DNA of 64,000 nt. Origin: Dipteris shenzhenensis. Taxonomy: Eukaryota; Polypodiophyta; Polypodiopsida; Gleicheniales. Where the stretch lies: assembly GCA_047967505.1 (NCBI GenBank), contig CM106539.1, one strand, 5' to 3'. The number at the start of each line of letters is the position of its first letter. Position 1 is the stretch's first letter. This document shows, one piece after another, positions 11,580-22,981 of the stretch. The notes below the pieces were generated by a model that was not told where the DNA came from, ran no database searches, and saw nothing but the letters and a program-made list of their open reading frames with translations. Position numbers and translations under genes: made by a program.

Positions 11580-11945
11580 CTAATATCTATTGGTTGGTAT
11601 AATTTTCAAGTAATTTTTTGGCTCATTAATCCAACCCTTAGATATCATCGTGTCCTCCCCAGTAGCATTCATCCTTGCATGATCAAAACAAGCAGGATCC
11701 AATTGATACACATTGCCTCCCAACGTATGAATTTTGAGACAAGGAACATTGTCTTTCTCGGTATCCTCCCTCTCTTTAACTTGTCCAACATCTTCAAAAG
11801 TTGTTCCTTGGATGTTCACAAAACAATGCACTTTATGGAGTTTTTGGAGTTCGTTATTGTATATATCCAAAAACCATCCTCTTCCAGAACTAACTCCATC
11901 ATAAACTGACACCTCTCGAACCTTTCTCTTTCCCTTGCTAGCCAT
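11580..11945 (-). CDS. Unknown ORF at the 5' end of the cluster
   Basis: 121 codons from an ATG (MASKGKRKVREVSVYDG). It contains GVSSGRGWFLDIYNN and, near the end, KGWINEPKNYLKI. Both recall pieces of SET domains (GxGxF near the start, a WINEP-type segment near the substrate motif), but the similarity is too short to claim. It probably is the first coding exon of the minus-strand cluster, since nothing coding is seen further upstream for 6 kb. Confidence 0.4.
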   Translation of the reverse strand: MASKGKRKVREVSVYDGVSSGRGWFLDIYNNELQKLHKVHCFVNIQGTTFEDVGQVKEREDTEKDNVPCLKIHTLGGNVYQLDPACFDHARMNATGEDTMISKGWINEPKNYLKIIPTNRY

Positions 11946-12420
11946 TCTTGCAATGTTCTGTTAACAAAAGAACCAAGGACACAATGAAATGTATAATAGA
12001 AAATCATAACTATAGTAGGAAATATTACAACCACAATGCAACTTCTATTAACAAAATAACCAAGGCGAAGCAGCTTATATATGCATTATAAAAAACTACA
12101 CCAACACAGTAAGCAAATATACACAATATCAAAGTTAAGATGGTTATAATAAAGAATGGTATTCATGCCATTCTCCAACATAATATGATGTTAGAAGAGT
12201 GTCACAAATGCCATTGAACACATGGATTGTGAGTTTGTTCAAAATGGCACAAGTGCCATCCTCCGTGAGAGTTTGAGGATAATGCCACTGGTGCCATCCT
12301 CCATGATGTTAAGGAGAATGGCAGAAGTTCGATTCATCACATCGATTGCAGAGGAGAATGGCACCAGTGCCATTCTCCTTATGTGAAGGTTATCACATGA
12401 GAGTTTTCTCACCTGACCTT
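11946..12420. repeat. Dispersed palindrome spacer upstream of the gene cluster
   Basis: Divergent copies of ATGGCACTAGTGCCAT occur near 12157, 12245, 12285 and 12352-12378 (GGAGAATGGCACCAGTGCCA). They grade into the dense array that follows. Confidence 0.75.
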
Positions 12421-15400
12421 CTAGAGAAGGGCACTGATGCTAATAAGAATGCACATGTGAGTTTAGGCTTCTCAATGCCATTTTCTAGGGCCTAGTAAGA
12501 GACTGCACCACTGCCATTCTCCAGTTGTACAAATGTTTACCCTACTATTCTAGGAGGGGTATTCTAGGAGAGTGGTGTCCAATTCCAATCCACATGTGAG
12601 TTTGATGATATCAGTGTGATTCTGTAGGTTCTAGCATGAGATTGGCATCACTGCCATTCTCCACTAGTGGTAGTCTAGCAGTCCACTAATTTTATTAGCT
12701 GCGGTAGGATAATAGCAAAAGTGCCAATGCACATGTGAGTTTAGAATTCCTTGTGCATGTTTTTAGGTCATGGTATGAGATTGGCACCACTGCCATTCTC
12801 CATAGAGATTGACACAATTCCATATGATATCTACACAGCGGAGACAGTGATCACTACATAGAAGAATGCACATGTGAGTTTAGGCTTCTCAATGCCATTT
12901 ATTAGGGCCAAATAAGAGATTGGCACCACTACCATTCTCCACTTGTACAAATGTTTACCCTACTATTCTAGGAGGGGTATTCTATAGTGATCATAGGAGA
13001 GTGGTGTCCGATTCCAGTCCAAATGTGAGATTGATGATCTCAATGTCATTATATAGTTGCCAGCATGAGATTGGCATCACTACCATTCCCCACTAGTGGT
13101 AGTCTAGACAAACTAAACCTATAGATTGACATTCCAGGGCCTAATAAGAGATTGACACAATTCCATATGATATCTACACACAGCGGAGACAGTGATCACT
13201 ACATAGAAGAATGCACATGTGAGTTTAGGATTCTCAATGCCATTTCTTAGGGCAAGCATGAGTTTGGCATCACTGCCATTCTCCACTAGTGGTAATCTAG
13301 ACAAACTAAACCTATAAATTGACATTCCACTAATTTTATTGGCTGCAGTAGGATAATGGCAAAAGTGCCAGTGCACATGTGAGTTAAGGATTCCTTGTGC
13401 ATGTTTTCAGGTCATGGTATGAGATTGGCACCACTGCCATTCTCCACTGGTGGCATTCTCCATAGAGATCGACACAAATCCATATGATCTCTACACAACG
13501 GAGACAGTGATCACTACATAGAAGAATGCACATGTCAGTTTAGGCTTGTCAAAGCCATTTCTTAGGCCTAACAAGAGATTGGCACCATTGCCATTCTCCA
13601 CTTGTACAAATGTTTACCTTTACTATTCTAGGAGGGGTATTCCAGTGATCATAGGAGACTGGTGTTTGATTCCATTCCACATGTGAGTTTGATGATCTCA
13701 GTGTCATTATGTAGTTGCCAGCATGAGATTGGCATCACTGCCATTCTCTGCTAGTGGTAATCTAGACAAACTAAACCTATACATTGACATTCCACTAATT
13801 TTATTGGCTACAGTAGGATAATGGCAAAAGTGCAAATGCACATGTGAGTTTAGGATTCCTTGTGCATGTTTTCAGGTCATGGTATGAGATTGGCACCACT
13901 GCCATTCTCCACTGGTGGCATTCTCCATAGAGATTGACACAATTCCATATGATCTCTATATAGCGGAGACAGTGATCACTACATAGAAGAATGCACATTT
14001 GAGTTTAGGATTTCTTGTACATGTTCTTAGGTCATGGTATGAGATTGGCACCACTGCCATTCTCCTCCACAGAGATTGACACAAATCCATATGATCTCTG
14101 CACATGTGAGTTTAGGCTTCTCAATGCCATTTCTTAGGGCCTAATAAGAGATTGGCACCACTGCCATTCTCCACTTGTACAAATGTTTACCCTACTATTC
14201 TAGGAGGGGTTCCAGTGATCATAGGAGAGTGGTGTCCTATTCCATTCCACATGTGAGTTTGATGATCTCAGAGATTGACACAATTCCATATGATCTCTAC
14301 ACAGCGGAGACAGTGATCACTACATAGAAGAATGCACATGTGAGTTTAGGATTCCTTGTGCATGTTTTCAGGTCATGGTATGAGATTGGCACCACTACCA
14401 TTCTCCATTGGTGGCATTCTACATAGAGATTGACACAATTCCATATGATCTCTACACAGCGGAGACAGTGATCACTACATAGAAGAATGCACATGTGAGT
14501 TTAGGATTCCTTGTGCATGTTTTCAGGTCATGCTATGAGATTGGCACCACTGCCATTCTCCACTGGTGGCATTCTCCATAGAGATTGACACAATTCCATA
14601 TGATCTCTACACACCGGAGATAGTGATCACTACATCGAAGAATGCACATGTGAGTTTAGGATTCCTTGTGCATGTTTTCAGGTCATGGTATGAGATTGGC
14701 ACCACTGCCATTCTCCACTAGTGGCATTCTCCACAAAGATTGACACAAATCCATATGATCTCTGCACATGTGAGTTTAGGCTTCTCAATGCCATTTCTTA
14801 GGGCCTAATAAGAGATTGGCACCACTGCCATTCTCCACTTGTACAAATGTTTACCCTACTATTCTAGGAGGGGTATTCCAGTGATCGTGGGGGAGTGGTG
14901 TCCGATTCAAATCCACATGTGAGTTTGATGATCTCAGTGTCATTATGTAAGTGCCAGCATGAGTTTGGCATCACTGCCATTCTCCACTATTGGTAGTCTA
15001 GACAAACTAAACCTATAGATTGACATTCCACTAGTTTTATTGGATGCACATGTGAGTTTAGGCTTCACAGTGCAATTTTCTAGGGCCTAATAAGAGATTG
15101 GAACCATTGCCATTCTCCACTTGTACAAATGTTTACCCTAATATTCTAGGAGGGGTATTCCAAGGATCATAGGGGTATTCCACATGTGAGATTAGCACCA
15201 CTGCCATTCTCCACAGAGATTGACACAATTCCATATGATCTCTACATAGCGGAGACTGTGATCACTACATGGAAGAATGCACATGTGAGTTTAGGCTTCT
15301 CAATGACATTTTCTAAGGCCTAATAAGAGATTGGCACCACTGCCATTTTGCACTTGTACAAATGTTTACCGTACTATTCTAGGAAGGGTATTCCAGTGAT

Positions 15401-17030
15401 CATAGGAGATTGGTGTCCGATTCCATTCCACATGTGAGTTTGATGATCTCAGTGTCATTATGTGGTTGCCAACATGAGATTGGCATCACTGCCATTCTCT
15501 ACTAGTGGTAATCTAGATAAACTAAACCTGTAGATTGACATTCCACTAATTTTATTGGCTGCAGTAGGATAATGGCAAAAGTTTCAATGCACATGTGAGT
15601 TTGATGATCTCAGTGTCATTATGTAGTTGCCAGCATGAGATTGGCATCACTGCCATTCTCCACTAGTGGTAGTGCCCATGCACATGTGAGTTTAGGATTC
15701 CTTGTGCATGTTTTCAGGTCATGGTATGAGATTGGCACCACTGCCATTCTCCATAGAGATTGACACAATTCCGTCAGTGGAGACGATGATCACTACATAG
15801 AAGAATGCATATGTGAGTTTAGGCTTCTCCACTAGTGGTAATCTAGACAAACTAAACCTATAGATTGACATTCCACTAATTTTATTGGCTGCACATGTGA
15901 GTTTAGGCTTCACAGTGCCATTTTCTAGGGCCTAATAAGAGATTGGCACCACTGCCATTCTCCGCTTGTACAAATTTATACCTTAATATTCTAGGAGGGG
16001 TATTCCAAGGATCATAGGAGAATGGTGCCCGATTCCAATCCACATGTGAGTTTGAGGATCTCAGTGTCATTATGTAGTTGCCTGCATGAGATTGGCATCA
16101 CTTCAATTCTCCACTAATGGCAGTCTAGATAAACTAAACTCGTAGATTGACATTCCACAAATTTTATTGGCTGCAGTAGTATAATGGCAAAAGTGCCAAT
16201 GCACATGTGAGTTTAGGATTCCTTGTGCCATTTTTAAGCTCTTGGTATGAGATTGGCACCACTGCCATTCTCCACTGGTGGCATTCTCCACAAATATTGA
16301 CACAAATCCATTCTCCAGTGGTGCCAATCTCTTATTAGGCCCTAGAAAATGGCATTGAGAAGCATGCACATGTGAGTTTAGGCTTCTCAATGCCATTTTC
16401 TAGGGCCTAATAATAGATTGGCACCCTGCCATTCTCCACTTGTACAAATGTTTACCCTACTATTCTAGGTGGGGTATTCCAGTGATCATAGGAGAATGGT
16501 GTCCGATTCCAATCCACATGTGAGTTTGTTGATCTTAGTGTCATTATGTAGGTGCCTACATAAGATTGGCATCACTGCCATTCTCCACTAGTGGTAATCT
16601 AGACAAACTAAACCTATGGATTGACATTCCACTAATTTTATTGGCTACAGTAGGATAATGGCAAAAGTGCCAATGCACATGTGAGTTTAGGATTCCTTGT
16701 GCATGTTTTAGAGAATGGCACCACTACCATTCTCCACCGGTGGAACATAGAAGAATGGCATGTGAGTTTAGGCTTCTCAGTGCCATTTTCTAGGGCCCAA
16801 TAAGAGATTGGCACCACTACCATTCTCTCTTGGTATAGTTGTTTACCCTAATGTTATAAGAGGGGTATTCCAATGATCATAGGAGAATGGTGCCAGGTTC
16901 CAATACACATGTGAGTTTGGGGATCTAAGTTCCATTATGTAGATCCCAGTGGAAATCTGCACAAACTCAACATGTAGATTGGCATTCCATTGATTTTTTT
17001 GGTAGTGTATCATTGATATTTTTTATTTTG
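12420..17030. repeat. Complex satellite array built on the same motif
   Basis: About 4.6 kb of shuffled modules: GCACATGTGAGTTTAGG, GAGATTGGCACCACTGCCAT, CATAGAGATTGACACAA, TCCATATGATCTCTACACAG, CGGAGACAGTGATCACTACA, and GTTTACCCTACTATTCTAGG. One clean unit is 156 bp (the same landmark at 14324, 14480 and 14636). Other modules alternate in longer composite units of roughly 300-500 bp. The short minus-strand frames in this stretch (for example 13801, 14297, 16103) are array artefacts. The terminal halves GCCATTCTCC and GGCACCA are those of the dispersed palindrome, so the array grew out of it or vice versa. Confidence 0.92.
16320..16425. repeat. Near-perfect hairpin within the array
   Basis: Arms 16320-16363 and 16382-16425 are reverse complements over 44 bp with one mismatch, separated by 18 bp. 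The left arm holds TTATTAGGCCCTAGAAAATG and the right arm its complement. It looks like a local inverted duplication of an array module. Confidence 0.9.
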
Positions 17031-17086
17031 GTACCCAATCTTACACATAAATCTTGACTAGTGTTGCAAGTCTTTCAATTTATCTC

Positions 17087-17790
17087 AAGGGATATTGGCA
17101 CTAGTGCCACTCTCAAGGACTTCTTATGAGGTCTTGGAGAATGGCACCAGTGCCATTCTCCATTTAAAATTAGAATTTCAATCTCTAAATTTGCCATTCA
17201 ATCATGAAAATCAAAATTGAGATTGAAGTTTAACTTGAAATCAAAATTTGAAAACTAGAATTTCGGATTTGAGATACAATTTCAAATAGAGTAATTTCAA
17301 TTTGAAATTAAAAATATCAATATGAATTTGAATTTAAATTTAATATTAGAGAGAATGGCATAAGTGCCACTCTATATATCCAAAATTCAAAAGGGAACAA
17401 TGGCGGGAAGAGCTATATTTCAAAATTTTATTTATCTTAAGGGATATTGGCACTAGTGCCACTCTCAAGGACTTCTGATGAGGTCTTGGAGAATGGAACT
17501 AGTGCCATTCTCCATTTAAAATTAGAATTTCAAGCTCTAAATTTGCCATTCAATCATGAAAATCAAAATTGAGATTGAAGTTTAACTTGAAATCAAAATT
17601 TGAAAACTATAATTTAGGTTTTGAAATACAATTTCAAAAGAGTAATTTCAATTTGAAATAAAAATTGAAATTTAAAATATCAATATTAATTTGAATTTAA
17701 ATTTAATATTGGAGAGAATGGCATAAGTGCCACTCTATATATCCAAAATTCAAAAGGGAACAATGGCGGGAAGAGCTATATTTCAAATTT
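17087..17790. repeat. 352-bp direct tandem duplication
   Basis: AAGGGATATTGGCACTAGTG starts copies at 17087 and 17439. Each copy includes the palindrome pair, an A/T-rich stretch of repeated AATTTGAAATC words, and the closing CAAAAGGGAACAATGGCGGG. Differences are few, so the duplication is recent compared with the array. Confidence 0.92.
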
Positions 17791-18335
17791 TGAATTATTT
17801 AGTAGTTTCAAACTATCACTTTTAACTTTCAAATTACATTTATGACAAATCAAGACCTTTTCTCTCATTTCAATTGATGCCTTTCCCTCATTCACTTTCT
17901 ATTCACTCCAACTCAGACTCGTTGTCGACTACGAATGAAGTGCCGCAGTGAGGGAAGGCAACCAGAATATCCAATCTTGCAAGAATGAGGCGACTACGAA
18001 CGAAGCACCAACCACTCCCTAAGTCTCTGCTCAACAAACTCTGTGAGAGCCTTGAGGAAAAGCTATGCATGAGGAGTTTGTGAGGAAAAGCTACGCTTGA
18101 GGAATCTACGTGCATGAGGAGATCCACAGCATGGCATACGAGGCGATCAACATAGGGCAATGAGCGAAATGAAAGAGAAGGTACTAGGGTTTTTCAATTT
18201 TTTACCTTCATTAGTTTAACCTTTTGCATTTCTTTAAAAAACAAATTTAACAAGTTTAATATATTTAACCTATCCTACCTATGCACTTTTTTTTAATGTA
18301 ACCTATTAAAATCACTGTCATTAAACTAGGATCTA
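17791..18335. other. Unassigned sequence, no supported gene
   Basis: The stretch becomes less AT-rich (17900-18180) and contains two short GAGGAAAAGCTA repeats near 18050 and 18082. An 85-codon minus-strand frame (17903-18160) has no recognised motif. It could be the 5' leader of the minus-strand cluster, but nothing proves it. Confidence 0.4.
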
Positions 18336-18339
18336 AGAA

Positions 18340-18660
18340 TCCTCCCTACACCCTTCTCAAGGGATATTAAAATTGGCTTATGATCAGAGAACAAGAGGGA
18401 CGTTAAAGTAGTGGTGTCAGCCAAATTCCTTCTAGAGAACTAAGCTCTATCCAACTGAGCTTTTTTGTGGAAATGGCCTATCTGAATTTTGTCTAGGTGA
18501 AGACGTGTCCTCTTAGGTATCAATCAAGACATCTTGATCCTTGAGGCTATTCAAGTGGTGAACTCACTCCGCCTTATGACATTACCTATTGTGTTCCATC
18601 TATCCCTTCTGCCTTCGACCATATTAAAATCTCCCGAAAGAATAGTATTGTCTCAAGAAG
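18340..18660 (-). pseudogene. LINE endonuclease-domain fragment
   Basis: The minus strand reads NTILSGDFNMVEGRRDRWNT, then after stops KAQLDRA, and finally LLFSDHKPILISLE. GDFN near the middle and SDHxP near the end are hallmark catalytic motifs of the apurinic-type endonuclease of non-LTR retrotransposons. Spacing of about 85 codons fits. Several stops (after EFTT, and within the linker) show it is dead. No reverse-transcriptase domain follows downstream, so this is a truncated or rearranged fragment. Confidence 0.8.
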
Positions 18661-18679
18661 AATCTTACCGCTGTTAGTC

Positions 18680-20250
18680 GGAAAAGAAATCGAGACCAGA
18701 GGCTAGAGGCTAAGCATGGCGACGCTCGAGGGCCATAGAGAAAAGGAGATCGTAAGGGCGAACCATTGTCATAGGAGGGGAAAAGGAATTAGAAGTGGAG
18801 GGAAGGAAGAGGGAGACTATGACACAAGGGGAAAAGGAGAGGGGGAAGAGAAGCATGTACATGATAGGAGGAGGAATGTAGAGATAGGGACATCAAGGGA
18901 AGAGAACCATACTTTATTTGAAAGAAGGGATGAGAGGGAAATATCAAAATACTAGCTAGGTGGCTTTACAAGAATGAGTGTGTCTCATCAAGGAATAGCC
19001 CCCTCCTTTTATAGCCAAAAGAGGGGGTCTCTCCCCATTAATGTATCCTCCCACATGCATGGTGTGTGTGGAAAAGTCTCCCATGTGGGCTAGGCAGTTA
19101 CGCACTCTCAATTGTGTGCGACAACCCTTTGCCTCAATTTTCCACATAAATCAAGCCCCATATCTCAAGTCTATGATACTCCCTTGGTCTCTTTCCAATT
19201 TTATAATATGTTCAAACCTCTAGGAGGACAAATGGAGGGTTGGCACAAGGAATCGCTGGAACAAGTATTGGGCAGAGAATAGGTTGGATCCACAGGTATG
19301 GGAGTGTATTGATGTAATTGTCTGGTCATGGACATCAAAATCCATAAATAGACCCAAGAAGATCAAGATTTCCCAGGGCGTATGTATCAAAGCACTAGAG
19401 AGCTTGCTTGGTATCAAAGCATAGAAAATGGTGTCGATTTTCTCCCTCTTAATCTCCCAAACTTCCATTGTAAGGTGTGTTCTCATGTGATGTTTCTCAA
19501 TTGTTGTTATCTTGTCAATGGGTATTTGCATATTATTAATAGGACAATTTTCAGAAGTTGACCTTCACCAACAACTACTTTGTTTCTAGTGGAACTCACT
19601 ATGCATGGTGTTTGTTAACACCACCAACTGGTGTTTATTAACACCTCAAGTAAAATATACATGTTGTCCCTAGATGGTGTTTATTAACACCACCAAATAC
19701 ATGATTTTCAAACTCTGCCACAAATGCTTTGTTTCGGTTTTTATACGCAATGAACTGTTTCACAACCAATGAAGTTTTTCATAATCATTGGAATTCCAAA
19801 TATTAGCTTATTCAATATTGGTAAAATTCCCACAATCAATGGAAATTTTCCCAAATTTAATGAAGCCTTTCCCAATTTTAATGAAATCTACCCAATTTCC
19901 AAATTCCCAAAATGCAACTTTTGTCCCACTTTATCTAATACTGTGTTTCAATGAATGCCTTCTTCCTCTTTGTTTAAAAATAGTTGCAGATTGTTTGGAA
20001 ATCTACCTGCTTAGGTAAAATATTTGGAATCTTTAGAAGATTCCCCTAAGTTCCAACAATACACACTTTGTTGAATGAAATTTGGAAAATGATTTACGCA
20101 TAAGTAAAGAATTTTCTAAAATAAACAAAAAACCCAAGGTCTTTGAATTGCAAAGACATTTCAATACTCTAAAAAATGACATAATTTTATGAACACAATA
20201 TCTTCAACATAAACACGAAAGCTAAATATTAAGGTTAATCTTCTCTTCTT
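18680..20250. other. Unassigned sequence
   Basis: Two minus-strand frames (18956-19147 and 19220-19531) and one purine-rich plus frame (18716-18955) are open. The segment at 19220-19531 contains ILIFLGLFMDF, faintly like the zinc-binding end of LINE reverse transcriptases, but it lies on the wrong side of the 18.3-kb fragment to belong to the same copy. No other gene signal is seen. Confidence 0.35.
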
Positions 20251-20254
20251 GAAA

Positions 20255-20525
20255 GTGAAGATGAGTTGAAGGTGTTAGACATTAGCTTGAACCTTGTGCT
20301 CGATGTCTAACATTGAGCTCAAGGTTCAAAGCTCATATTTTTCCCTTGCATATTTTAAAATTTTAAAAGAAATCCATGCATATTATATCTAGACCTTGTC
20401 CCCCCATACCTTGGATTTTGGACGAGGGTAGTAACATACTACATATTGAGTTGGCGCCCCAGGTCTTGAACCTTGAGCTCAAGGTTAGACATTGAGTTGA
20501 TGGTTCAAGTTGATGTCTAACAACC
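20255..20525. repeat. Imperfect inverted repeats around GAGCTCAAGGTT
   Basis: TCTAACATTGAGCTCAAGG, TTGAACCTTGAGCTCAAGG and GTTAGACATTGAGTTGA alternate in both orientations. GAGCTC-centred words can pair into hairpins. No gene or known element is recognised. Confidence 0.6.
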
Positions 20526-21905
20526 CCCTTGAGCATTGGATTTAATTTCCAACATTGTGTTCAAGTCTCATTTGGATACTTGGTCTTGTTGTTGAAAATT
20601 TCTTGAAAACATGTATACTTTTCTTGCATCCCAATCTTGTTCTTAAAATTCTTTTGAAGACCAAGTGACCTTCAAGTTGTTCTTGGCATGAGGAAATTTT
20701 TAAAAACACTTAACTTATTCTTGAAAAGTTTTCAAAGACCTTGCTCTTGGTGTGAACAATCAAGTTATGTTCTACTATTACCATTAGCTAGGTGAAATGG
20801 TTGTTGTAGAGACTCCTATGTCTAGGGACAAGGATGATAAGGATGATGATGTGTTCTATAGAACTTATGAAAAGTTAGAGTTATCCATTAAAAGCCAATT
20901 CTAATAGCTAAAGGAGAGAGTAGTTTGAATACGAACATGCTAAAGTAACAAGTGGTAAATTTGGGAATGGATCAATAATGGTATAGAAGTTTAAAGGAGC
21001 TTTGAATAGATAGAGCATGTTCACATCAGAGTTGCAATCCCAGTTCGAGTCCGAGTCGATAACTCAAGAAATGAGGAGGCGATTACCAATGTAATGAAGT
21101 TGGGCATGTATAAAGATATTGTCCAAGGTTAAATAATCATAGTTGTGTTATAGTGGTAGTTTGTAATGCATCTCATAGCTATAACCATGTTGCCACAAGT
21201 TTTCCAACACTATGTTGCCTGAAATGAGTCGACTAGTTTAGAGCCATCGTGAATATAATAATTAGCCATCACAACTGCTTGCTCCTATCTATAGTAGAAA
21301 TTTAAAGAAACCCAACTACCTCACAATTGCCAAATAGTCCAAAGGCCTGCTGCACTCCTACAAGATAGCTTATATTTACTACTATAGTTAATTATCAATG
21401 GAGTCATGACTACCTTTCTCCTATCTATAAACACATGGAAGATATGATATGCTAATAGATTTCATGTCGTTGTGTGTGACTTTAACTCTGTATCAAAACT
21501 TCATTGCCATTTTGGAGAAACCTCTCATGGATTGACTAAAAGCAACATCTTCAAGTCTCCAATGAATTATATCATCCTATGAGGCTATTTTAATATACTT
21601 GAAGGAGGAGCTCCTACTTGGACTATGCAGTTATTGAACAACGGATAATGGCACCCATCCATTTGAGAAGCTACTTTGACACAATATGGAATAAAGAAGG
21701 TCCTTTTGGATTACCACTTACTTATTTCGGCCCATTTGATACTTTGGAGATGATAATATTTACAAAGGGATCATCTTTACTTGAAACTTTTGGGTAAACT
21801 AATCCTTCAACTCAATGCAATACATCGAGTTGAAGGATAATTTTACTCGAAAGTTTCTAGTAAAAGTTTATTCACACCAAGAATAAGGTTTTGAAAAGTT
21901 CAACC
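20526..21905. other. Gene-free AT-rich spacer
   Basis: No open frame of note, no motif and no obvious repeat was seen here. Confidence 0.5.
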
Positions 21906-21907
21906 AT

Positions 21908-22530
21908 CATGAAAGCACGGGGTTGAGACTTCGACTCCATGCAACACACCAAGTTGAAGCTTCAATGTCATGCCTTCATGATGGGATTGAACTATTACAA
22001 ACCTTGTTCTCGATGTAAATAAACTTTATTTTTCAACTAAGTGGAGATGAAGCTCAACCTCATGCTTTGATGATGGCTATGGACCTTGATTCCCATCTCC
22101 ATCGACTTCTCTTCATCTTCTTCATGGCCTTATCCTTGCCTTCTACCTGTCCTTCTCCCATGTGATGCAATCACTAGGCACGTAGGGTCCATGCACTCTT
22201 CCATGAAAGCATGGGGTTGAGACTTCAACTCGATTCAGCACATCAAATTGAAGGTTCAACGTCGTGCCTTCATGATGGGATTGAACTATTATAGACATTG
22301 TTCTCTATGTGAATAAAACTTTATTTGAAACTTTTGAGTAAACTCATTAGTCAACTAAGTGTCCATGGAGATGAAGTCTCAACCTCGTCTCAACCTTGTG
22401 CTTTGATGATGGTTATGTACCTTGCTTCCCATCTCCATGGGCTTTTCTTCATCTTCTTCATGGCTTTCTGAGTTTTTGTTGCCTTCTACATGGCCTTCTC
22501 CCACGAGATGCAATCGCTAGGCACAGAGGG
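21908..22530. repeat. ~294-bp tandem duplication
   Basis: CATGAAAGCA(C/T)GGGGTTGAGAC begins copies at about 21908 and 22202. Both continue through CTTCATGATGGGATTGAACT to CTTCATCTTCTTCATGG. The copies differ by several substitutions and small gaps. Confidence 0.85.
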
Positions 22531-22751
22531 TCCGTGCACTCTTCCAAAATACTACTTTTAAAAATTATACTCTTTACATTTAATAACTTTGAGGATTGCA
22601 CATCACTTCATTAAATAGGGATGGAACCTATTCCAATTTCATAGCCTTGTTGTTGAACATCCTATTGATGTCCATGACTGGAAGTGAAAAATCCTGTTGC
22701 TCCATTGCTTCAATGGACCTTATTTTCTCTCCTCGTCAAGAAGGATGATAT

Positions 22752-22981
22752 GACTCCCTTGAGCAAAGGATTGGGAACATTCTTCTAGGCTAAGACTTTA
22801 ATGTAGAAATATAGTTTGACCAAAAGTTTAAGAAGCACTGCAATAGTGTCATTGTCCTCAATTTATGACTTCCTTGAGCATAGGACTGGGAACATTCTTC
22901 TAGACTAAGACTTTAATGTAGAATATAGTTTGACCACAAATTTAAGAAGCACTGCAATAGTGTCATTCTCCTCAATTTTAT
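22752..22981. repeat. 115-bp tandem duplication
   Basis: GGGAACATTCTTCTAG occurs at 22773 and 22888; the surrounding sequence (CTTTAATGTAGAA, AAGAAGCACTGCAATAGTG) is repeated at the same offset. Confidence 0.9.

Noticed and set aside
12500-16823. Several 60-97 codon minus-strand frames with repeated GECHQWRM-like text
   Set aside because: They repeat with the satellite units and have no independent coding signal.
1-17740. CRISPR-like arrays
   Set aside because: Repeats are long, degenerate, without unique fixed-length spacers, and the DNA is plant nuclear.
19220-19531. LINE zinc-binding domain paired with the 18.3-kb endonuclease
   Set aside because: On the minus strand it would lie upstream of the endonuclease, the wrong order for one copy, and the motif match is weak.
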